Shown here: positions 61,601-64,000 of the stretch, one piece after another | How the letters are laid out: each line of letters begins with the position of its first letter | Position numbering within the stretch: the stretch's first letter is position 1 | From: Annona cherimola | Taxonomy: Eukaryota; Streptophyta; Magnoliopsida; Magnoliales; Annonaceae | Assembly (NCBI GenBank): GCA_030490835.1 | Contig: CM059971.1 | Location: 59,506,012 to 59,570,011 of the forward strand | Length of the DNA: 64,000 nucleotides | Direction of reading: 5' to 3' | Made by a program: the position numbers and the translations under genes | Notes under the pieces: model-generated | What the model saw: only the letters and a program-made list of their open reading frames with translations | Databases searched by the model: none | What the model was told of the DNA's origin: nothing

Positions 61601-61814
61601 TTAGCTTCTATGACACAGAAAGAGTCATATGATAGAAGAAACTAATCCAAGCATTTTCTCCAATAGGCAGCTAATACATCTAAGCTATTATAATATACAT
61701 AGGCAAAAAACCAACCTGATTATTGAAAATGTCCATTTGAATTGCTTTTATCCGACCATCCTTATTTGCTGAAGCCCTATATTTGCATAAGTAAGGACTA
61801 CGTCCCCCTAGAAG
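25460..61814 (-). CDS. Aldehyde oxidase/xanthine dehydrogenase-family molybdenum hydroxylase, C-terminal 12 exons (5' part outside window)
   Basis: Joined exons in transcript order: 61814-61716, 61573-61432, 61036-60864, 59507-59289, 52899-52753, 46895-46726, 34212-34160, 32156-32080, 27248-27174, 27084-26968, 26685-26651, 25604-25460. They give 483 codons and a TAA with no internal stop, GT-AG at each of the 11 introns, and matching phases. The product is the molybdopterin (Mo-co) binding half of a cytosolic molybdo-flavoenzyme that normally oxidises aldehydes or purines. Family full length is about 1330-1370 residues, so the FeS, FAD and first Mo domains are missing here. Motifs seen: KTNLP followed by [19 protein letters not shown] (cofactor contact), [52 protein letters not shown] (the Glu is the family's catalytic base) and SPAT near the end. 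MRGP plus the apparent loss of the substrate Arg suggest aldehyde oxidase rather than XDH. Gene identity is firm; substrate is unknown. Confidence 0.9.
25605..26650 (-). other. Oxidase intron 11 (1046 bp)
   Basis: Poly-A runs at 25820-25838 and a purine-rich stretch at 25925-26180; no coding remnant I can name. An open frame at 26334-26609 (minus) matches nothing I know. Confidence 0.7.
26651..26685 (-). CDS. Oxidase micro-exon k (35 bp), catalytic Glu
   Basis: [11 protein letters not shown] plus two bases, between GCCTGTAG and GTGAGT. The Glu of GEP is the family's catalytic base and is kept. The following P-L-L-L-A consensus is replaced by S-Y-G-S-A at identical length, so the exon is placed correctly but its sequence is unusual. 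Phase 2 donor joins to exon l, completing a Ser codon. Confidence 0.8.
26968..27084 (-). CDS. Oxidase exon j (117 bp)
   Basis: 39 codons in phase 0: [19 protein letters not shown] through NPYGVLRSK. Acceptor TTGAAG, donor GTGACT. The tail VLRSK resembles insect and other non-plant aldehyde oxidases more than the plant forms I remember ('V.SSKA'). Confidence 0.93.
27174..27248 (-). CDS. Oxidase exon i (75 bp)
   Basis: 25 codons in phase 0: [20 protein letters not shown] then DNTGE. Acceptor CAACAG, donor GTAAAG. Direct match to the family's 'IEGAFVQGLG...EE...' segment. The upstream 4.8-kb intron is mostly a LINE. Confidence 0.93.
28133..28340 (+). repeat. Three tandem 68/69-bp units in the LINE 5' region
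   Basis: GCTAGGGCGT starts at 28133, 28201 and 28270. Each unit holds CCCAGAAG-GACGCGC, a CGGAGCCCGG-TGTAGTGA word and GAGCAAG-GTT. GC-rich against an AT-rich element; a likely promoter or 5' UTR monomer array (inference). Confidence 0.88.
28181..31240 (+). pseudogene. LINE ORF: endonuclease + reverse transcriptase, one premature stop
   Basis: The frame 28181-29389 (402 codons) and the frame 29555-31240 (561 codons) are in the same register, parted only by a TAA at 29387-29389. The endonuclease domain shows [37 protein letters not shown] and QHRLLVMD (the usual S-D-H is Q-H). The RT domain shows [42 protein letters not shown] (motif A), [13 protein letters not shown] (motif B) and FADD (30467-30478). 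The C-terminal part has [29 protein letters not shown] and ends AADPT. The enzyme would nick target DNA and copy the element RNA there. The stop falls between the domains. Confidence 0.92.
32080..32156 (-). CDS. Oxidase exon h (77 bp)
   Basis: Two bases + 25 codons, ATTCAG acceptor, GTAAGA donor. Reads [20 protein letters not shown] then IDIGQ, the family's 'LRTD...D.G.SLNPAIDIGQ'. The split Gly codon joins with exon g. Confidence 0.92.
32310..32535. mobile_element. Remnants of family A and family B foldback elements
   Basis: TATGGTTACATAGAAACGGAGCC (32336-32358; family A end) adjoins TTGCACCGTGCAGTTCATGC and a half-element with CCCATTGTATTTAGAATTAT and ATCAATTTTTATCC (family B). This lies within intron 7, less than 200 bp from the acceptor-side of exon h. 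Confidence 0.6.
32560..33116 (+). repeat. Solo/partial LTR related to the 35619-41200 copia
   Basis: Starts TGTTTGAAAAC and ends TTTTGCCCCAACA. Contains AGTTCAGGTTTCACTTTTTG, AAATTGCCTTAAAGATAGTGAC and TACTTTCCTTAATTTT in the same order as the complete element's LTR. No clear 5-bp duplication, so the start is tentative. Confidence 0.6.
33249..33343. repeat. 47-bp perfect tandem duplication
   Basis: ATTTTAGTATCCTTTCTTAT...AAGATAAGGTTGTTTAGA begins at 33251 and again at 33298, without mismatch by eye. Confidence 0.9.
33690..34030. mobile_element. Probable MITE in intron 7
   Basis: AT/purine-rich 340-bp block starting GGTATTTGGG-AAAAA and ending TTTTTTTCC-AATGCCAGACACTT, resembling the 12906 and 57730 MITEs in composition and in the GTATTTGG-type end. 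Borders are approximate. It ends about 130 bp from exon g. Confidence 0.35.
34160..34212 (-). CDS. Oxidase micro-exon g (53 bp)
   Basis: One base + 17 codons + one base between a TTTCCAG acceptor and a GTAATT donor. Reads [17 protein letters not shown], the exact counterpart of 'YGVA.SEVE.D.LTG'. Too short for an ordinary ORF search; found because the neighbouring exons required it. It sits alone between a 2.0-kb and a 12.5-kb intron. Confidence 0.9.
34213..35618. other. Intron 6 sequence, nothing recognised
   Basis: Unique-looking AT-rich DNA, then a more GC-rich, pyrimidine-rich stretch (35140-35600) with short open frames that match nothing I know. The same material resumes at 41201 beyond the copia insertion. 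Confidence 0.5.
35619..36114 (-). repeat. 3' LTR of the intron 6 copia (496 bp)
   Basis: Same ends as the 5' LTR; lacks about 59 bp between GCATCCTC and AATGGAAAAC. Preceded (minus) by a short purine tract GGCGAGGGAA that could be the polypurine tract. Confidence 0.95.
36664..39786 (-). pseudogene. copia pol (protease, integrase, RT, RNase H), frameshifts and stops
   Basis: Protease [13 protein letters not shown] near 39690. Integrase: [11 protein letters not shown]...CKVC zinc finger, IHSDICDM and [17 protein letters not shown] (two catalytic Asp), and [59 protein letters not shown] (37615-37626). RNase [56 protein letters not shown]. One-base frameshifts near 39410 and 38985, and stops near 38065, 37733 and 37350. 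The stops sit where Trp or Gln codons are expected. Confidence 0.9.
39787..40605 (-). pseudogene. copia gag with three in-frame stops
   Basis: ATG at 40605-40603 opens [18 protein letters not shown]. The Gag body follows ([47 protein letters not shown]), then the zinc knuckle [14 protein letters not shown] near 39830. Stops lie at 40429 (TAG), 40093 (TGA, where the family has Trp) and 39787 (TAA); the frame itself is not shifted. Would form the particle shell; now inactive. Confidence 0.88.
40646..41200 (-). repeat. 5' LTR of the intron 6 copia (555 bp)
   Basis: Starts (minus) TGTTAGAATTTTC at 41200 and ends CCCCAACA at 40646. It is complete relative to the other LTR. Confidence 0.95.
41005..41012 (-). 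promoter_or_regulatory. TATA box of the copia 5' LTR
   Basis: CCTATATATAGG context about 190 bp into the LTR in element orientation, also conserved in the other LTR near 35915. Likely drives genomic RNA of the element, in the same direction as the oxidase gene. Confidence 0.55.
41201..43729. other. Intron 6 sequence with a local direct repeat
   Basis: A 70-bp stretch at 41753-41822 (AATAAAACCATGGCAACATG...CTACCTAGCTACGCCTTGCC) recurs diverged at 41876-41944. Otherwise short open frames without recognisable products and a poly-A run at 42755-42771. Confidence 0.5.
43730..43925. mobile_element. Fragment with GGGTTRACGRGTT repeats, hAT-end-like
   Basis: Several AACGGGTTAGCGG / GGGTTAAACGAGTT words end in GTTGACCATGACTACTAACACCCCTA. 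The inverse TAGGGGTGTTAGTAG is a common terminal sequence of plant hAT-type elements. Only one end is visible. Confidence 0.4.
43926..44444. other. AT-rich intron sequence, nothing recognised
   Basis: No open frame, repeat or motif supported. Confidence 0.5.
44445..44845. mobile_element. Family C foldback element, copy 2
   Basis: The left end GAATGATCCAATTAACCCGG, GCTAAGCAAATG is the inverse of the right end CATTTATTTAACCCGGGCTA, GCAGGATCATTC. Arms of about 190 bp also share CCTTAAAAAACTCATTTAC and TGTATTTAATATACAAATCA. Better preserved than copy 1 at 11212. Confidence 0.75.
45060..45943 (+). mobile_element. 5'-truncated RTE LINE in intron 6
   Basis: About 80-85% alike by eye to 30410-31266 of the full LINE. 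It has two copies of the FADD (motif C) region, then HFRYLGS-like and [19 protein letters not shown] (45570-45833 is the longest open frame), [17 protein letters not shown], and a GATGATGACGACGACG tail. ACATGTCAT flanks both ends (45051-45059 and 45944-45952), a likely target duplication. Frames are broken. Confidence 0.85.
45944..46725. other. AT-rich intron sequence, nothing recognised
   Basis: Very AT-rich; no open frame or repeat that I can support. Confidence 0.5.
46726..46895 (-). CDS. Oxidase exon f (56 codons + 2 bases)
   Basis: Starts [13 protein letters not shown] after ATATGCAG; contains [13 protein letters not shown] and VDLQARGR. Ends in Pro-Phe plus CA before a canonical GTATGT donor. 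Reading through would give a stop within three codons, so the GTATGT donor is used; the joined codon with the next exon is Gln. The downstream intron is the largest seen, 12.5 kb. Confidence 0.9.
46896..48689. other. Intron 5 sequence, no gene seen
   Basis: AT-rich. TGTGACACCCCAGTTTTAG at 47617 resembles the start of some plant LTRs, but no matching end or coding remnant was found. Two related words (GAGTGGCCGCCATCTAACGC and AAGTGGCCACTACC) at 48455-48540. Confidence 0.4.
48690..49680 (-). mobile_element. Relic of an RTE LINE, antisense copy in intron 5
   Basis: Minus-strand reading shows [67 protein letters not shown] and DHFRYLGS, each aligning in order with the 28-31 kb LINE. Its 3' end is a (ATGATG) tail near 48693. 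Heavily mutated (FADD is lost), so it is much older than the other two copies. Confidence 0.8.
49903..50362. repeat. Direct repeat of about 140-165 bp with a spacer
   Basis: GCTGAAATACCACTAGTA, ...GACTTCAAATGTATGTTATA, CCAACCCAAAAAGAACCAAG, TCAATCTGAGTTC at 49915-50036 recur with few changes at 50202-50355. The spacer is about 150 bp with no ORF of note. Confidence 0.75.
50363..51534. other. Intron 5 sequence, no gene seen
   Basis: More GT-rich than its surroundings; might be retroelement-derived, but nothing identifies it. Confidence 0.4.
51535..52021 (+). repeat. Solo LTR (487 bp)
   Basis: Starts TGTTAATG and ends AATTCCAACA. Flanks CTCCT (51530-51534) and CTACT (52022-52026) differ at one base, consistent with an aged 5-bp duplication. 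A TATA-like GGCTTATAAATAGAG lies near 51715. No internal region, so a solo LTR left by recombination. Confidence 0.65.
52022..52752. other. Intron 5 sequence adjoining exon e
   Basis: A 20-base poly-A run at 52440-52459; otherwise nothing recognised. Confidence 0.5.
52753..52899 (-). CDS. Oxidase exon e (49 codons)
   Basis: Starts [13 protein letters not shown] after GGAACAG and ends ELSVLSVL before GTAAGC; phase 0 at both ends. Corresponds to family 'Q.AA..LGIPL..I.V...T....N......S...SD.NG.AV'. Asn-Val-Ala-Glu-Ser-Gly-Gly-Ser takes the place of the usual P-T-A-A/G-S-T-S segment. Flanked by introns of 6.4 kb (5') and 5.9 kb (3'). Confidence 0.88.
53188..55860 (+). pseudogene. copia pol relic (integrase to RNase H)
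   Basis: Readable pieces: integrase zinc finger CKVC-type as [77 protein letters not shown] near 54705 (Tyr-Ala-Asp-Asp here; the sister copy has YVDD); [12 protein letters not shown]; RNase [18 protein letters not shown] and [14 protein letters not shown]. Broken by at least ten stops or shifts, and by the insertion at 54755-54965. Confidence 0.85.
54755..54965. mobile_element. Small foldback element inserted in the copia RT
   Basis: TTTCAAGTCATTCAAGATTC on the left is mirrored by GAATCTTGTATGACTTGAAA on the right. The interior (TCATTTCCAAGACAACTTTT, TTTCCAACACAACTT, CATTCCCAGTACGCATC) resembles blocks at 62515-62660 and, inverted, 63635-63760. It interrupts RT between CTDII and the [10 protein letters not shown] segment. 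Confidence 0.65.
56352..56870 (+). repeat. 3' LTR of the intron 4 copia
   Basis: Follows AGTTGGGAA (polypurine-like), starts TGTTGGGTATTTTC and ends AGCCCCCATA. GGTTTCATTTTTTGTATCTT and TTATCTTAAGGAAAGTTAC match the family LTR. Confidence 0.65.
56871..57729. other. AT-rich intron 4 sequence, nothing recognised
   Basis: No open frame or repeat that I can support. Confidence 0.5.
57733..57946. mobile_element. MITE with GGGTGTGTTTGGTA / TACTAAACACACC ends
   Basis: Terminal inverted repeats of about 13 bp (one mismatch) enclose about 190 bp of AT-rich sequence rich in CATTACTCCTATTATATCAC-like words. End type is that of plant hAT-derived MITEs. Target duplication not clear. Confidence 0.65.
58033..58501 (-). 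repeat. Solo/partial LTR, minus orientation, family of the 35619 copia
   Basis: In minus orientation starts TGTTTGAACAG (58501) and ends TTTTGCCCCAACA (58033). Shares GGTTTCACTTTTTATATCTT, AGTGAAACTTGATTTTATTT and TTTCCTTAATTTC with the copies at 32560 and 21813. No clear target duplication. Confidence 0.6.
58502..59288. other. Intron 4 sequence adjoining exon d
   Basis: Contains C12 followed by A10 at 59103-59124; nothing else recognised. Confidence 0.55.
59289..59507 (-). CDS. Oxidase exon d (73 codons), cofactor-binding EIGQGL
   Basis: Starts ESSDYVNRC after GATTACAG and ends KVAQ before GTAGAA; phase 0 at both ends. Holds [15 protein letters not shown] and the signature [15 protein letters not shown]. 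The latter matches GG.E.GQGL.TK, the glycine-rich contact to the molybdopterin cytosine dinucleotide/molybdopterin. This is the most conserved exon and the best single proof of family. Confidence 0.93.
59988..60389. mobile_element. Foldback element (family D) in intron 3
   Basis: GAGGCATGTTAGC at 59988 and CATGCCTC at 60382-60389 are inverse ends. Arms of about 190 bp share ATGCATCACATGTTAGCTAA, CATTTATATGTGGGC, AGTGTATATATCTCATATAC and ATTATTGTACATATTTT with their inverses in the right half. No coding capacity. Confidence 0.75.
60390..60863. other. Intron 3 sequence adjoining exon c
   Basis: AT-rich, nothing recognised. Confidence 0.55.
60864..61036 (-). CDS. Oxidase exon c (2 bases + 57 codons)
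   Basis: Acceptor GTGACAG, donor CAG before GTACTC. The split first codon is Val (G + TA). Contains [17 protein letters not shown], then [11 protein letters not shown], the family's 'R..N.Y..G' stretch. Length from the MRGP arginine to MIE equals that of bovine XDH, so no indel is present even though the glycine-rich loop is replaced. Confidence 0.9.
61432..61573 (-). CDS. Oxidase exon b (47 codons + 1 base)
   Basis: Begins [10 protein letters not shown] after a CTCCAG acceptor and ends MRGP plus one base before GTATGT. It carries the family landmark [13 protein letters not shown]. In plant and insect aldehyde oxidases this place reads R-A/G-P-G, and in xanthine dehydrogenases R-G-F-G-G-P-Q. 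Aligned by eye to bovine XDH, the position of substrate-binding Arg880 holds Ser. That fits an aldehyde oxidase-like specificity (inference from a remembered alignment). Confidence 0.9.
61716..61814 (-). CDS. Oxidase exon a (33 codons)
   Basis: The frame opens after a TTTACAG acceptor and ends CAG before GTTGGT. It reads [15 protein letters not shown] and then [15 protein letters not shown], matching the family segment 'GGRHPF..KYK.GF...G.I.A...D'. Phase 0 at both ends. It is the most 5' exon I can find; the preceding one should encode the conserved 'RPV...D...M' segment and was not found up to 64000. Confidence 0.88.
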
Positions 61815-64000
61815 CTGTAAATTGAAAATAAGTACTTTTTGGCAATTTGAAAGGTCATGGAGAATTTTGCAAGATAGAAGATAAATCAAGCATATTCCAC
61901 TACATTAATTATTCTTCACTAATCTTCAAAGATATAGAAATGATCATTTGATACAGAAATAAGGGATGGTGTCCAACATTAATGATTCTTTCGAAAGTTT
62001 TGTCTTAAAAAAGAATGCCATCATAAATTACCAAACATTTTATAAATGGATATACTTTGGTGGCGGAGGTACCGTTGGAGATTTGAATGTATCACCCCAT
62101 TTTGAGCCCACTTTGATGATTAAATCAAAATCTTATCCATTGATTTTGTTTTAACATCTTTTATTTTAATACACTGAAAATCGTTTCAATCAAATTCTTA
62201 GGTGGGTATGCTAGCTAAAATGTGTATAATCATGTGAAATTAGGAAAAATGCTAAGATCTATTCATAGATGCATTAAAAAGCAACAAAAATTTATGATCA
62301 TTTACCCACCAAGGAATAATGTTTAAAGAGGTTTACATGATGAATATACAGTTTTGAAATTGATAGATAAATCAAACCATTTTATTATATTAATTATATA
62401 CATTTTCAAACAGGGACATGCCCATCTTTGATTTAGATGAAACTTGGTTTACTAGTCCAAGAAGGCCTATTAACAACTTAGACGGGATGGTGATGAGATA
62501 TGCATGAGATGGAATCTCCCATTTCCCAAAAACAGTTTTCTCATTCAAAAAAAATGACCTCTAACTTTTCCCATTTCCCATACATGGTGTCTCTATTCCC
62601 ATATAACTTTGCCTATTTCCATACAACTTTTCTCATTCCCAACACGCAACAACACTTCTTCCATCTCACATTCTCATCCAATCCTCACCTAATCCAAGTT
62701 CTGACCATATAGAGTGGATTGGATTTTGATCCATTATCAAGGTGGGCCCAAAATAAGGATGGCATATTAAAATTTTCATTAGTACCTACGCCACTAAATT
62801 ATTTCCCCTTTATATTTTCTTCAATAAAAAAGAAGTTAAAAAAGTATTTAACATCGAAAACAGAGCAACAGATTTCCAAGCCATTATATCAGCATAGTGA
62901 GAAAGAAGATATTCTTTATTGTCTTTATTTAATTATGAGCATATTTACTATCACATGTTTCACAAGGCAACAAAAATTGATATTGTTACCCCCCTCAACC
63001 ATTTTTTGATCCTTAAGTTCTAAATGTTTGATCTTTATGTTCCACTGCCAAAAGTTATTCATGAAAGAAGGAAGTAGAAAAGCAACAAACCTACAACGGC
63101 ATGCAGAAGACCAAGTAAATTAAGTAGAAGCAATTTGCTTATATATGGAATGCTTAAAAGCATAGTTTGAAGTGGAAACATGTGGATAAGTGTCATTCAA
63201 GTTTAATTAACAACAACAAAGCCAATGTGATCCTTATCTTTAGGTCCTTCAAACCCGAGAAAACCCCACAATGATTACCTAAGAAACAAGGACAAGTGGA
63301 ACTTAGTAATTAACAAGGCAAAAGCCGCAGATTTTTTCTCCAGGCTTTTCAACCCTAAAAAGTCCCCACGTAAGACTCTTTAATTAAAAAGGAGATCTAA
63401 ATGAGTTTTAACAGAAAAATAAATAATGAAATTAATAAAACCAATTATTATAATCTTTGTCAATTTTGTAACCATTATCAATGCTGTTCCAAAATCTATA
63501 ATTTGTATGATTTAATTTTTGAATCATACCATTCACATACTTCAAATAGACCTTTCAGAAATTAATTTGAGCACATTATTTGAATTAAAATTAGCAACCT
63601 AAATGATTTAGTGTTCACAGCTTGGATGCGATGAGAACGTGGCATGGAAAAGTGTTATTGTGTGTTAGGAATGGGAAAATGTGTATCGAAATTGGAAAAA
63701 GTTGTATTGGAAATGAAAAAATTATGTTGTTATTTTTTGGGGAATGATAAAAAGTGTTTATGGAAATCAGGAGATTATATCTCATCTTCATCTCATCACC
63801 ATCCCATCTGAGATATAAACAATTGCTCATTTGATGCAATAAGAACGAAATTGGGTGAAAGGAAAAAGAAAATTTGTACTTGATAGTTATGGCATCTTCA
63901 CAGTGCATGTGAGATATTGAGGGGATGTTTGAGGAGAGTGAAGGATTATTTCCTCTTATGCTTGTTTTGATCATAGGGTGTGATAACCCGGTAAGCTGGT
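61815..64000 (-). other. Oxidase intron continuing past the window edge
   Basis: No upstream exon was found on the minus strand. 62200-62460 is a worn copy of family A/B-like sequence (GATGAAACTTGGTTTACTAG, CTAAGATCTATTCATAGATGC). 62500-62690 and 63630-63790 are inverted relatives (TTTCCCATTTCCCATA, CATTCCCAACACGCAA against TTAGGAATGGGAAAATG) that may be the two arms of a larger element about 1.3 kb across. The window ends in GTGATAACCCGGTAAGC. Confidence 0.55.

Noticed and set aside
61815..64000. Search for the preceding oxidase exon
   Set aside because: No minus-strand segment with the expected RPV...D...M pattern and matching phase was found; the exon is probably outside the window.

Overview
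The window is AT-rich nuclear DNA of a flowering plant. Evidence for this is plant-type Ty1/copia elements (one with an initiator-Met-tRNA primer site), RTE-type LINEs, a Mutator-like element, many small foldback/MITE elements, and a spliced gene with GT-AG introns. I cannot name the species.

One real host gene is supported. On the minus strand, twelve exons between 61814 and 25460 join into an open frame of 483 codons plus a stop. They encode the C-terminal, molybdenum-cofactor-binding part of an aldehyde oxidase / xanthine dehydrogenase family enzyme. All visible splice junctions are GT-AG, and the phases match at every one of the eleven joins. The 5' part of the gene lies beyond position 64000. 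The introns are inflated by transposons (12.5, 6.4, 5.9 and 4.8 kb for the largest), so about 1.45 kb of coding sequence occupies more than 36 kb.

Layout. 1-2580: short repeats, then a tandem array of about 199-bp units. 2985-3430: a GC-rich island with a possible first exon. 3609-5152: a Mutator-like element with a perfect 9-bp target duplication. 5200-11690: a nest of long-hairpin MITE-like elements of at least three families. 11700-12250: a possible lone exon and a 115-bp tandem repeat. 12240-21812: decayed SIRE-type copia elements whose LTRs are full of an AAGTCGACTT-like motif, with a downstream plant-transposon/env-like ORF relic. 21813-24350: an LTR fragment and a repeat region with six units of about 65 bp. 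24804-25040: a copia primer-site and LTR fragment. 25087-61814: the oxidase gene. Within its introns lie a full-length RTE LINE (intron 8), solo or partial LTRs, a complete copia element (intron 6), a 5'-truncated LINE (intron 6), an antisense LINE relic and a solo LTR (both intron 5), a truncated copia (intron 4) and several MITEs. 61815-64000: an intron that continues out of the window.

Intron numbers count only the introns visible here. The transposons and the host gene do not form a functional system. The most interesting items are the unusual oxidase, whose active-site signature is a mixture of the families I know, and the age-layered transposon load that it tolerates in its introns.
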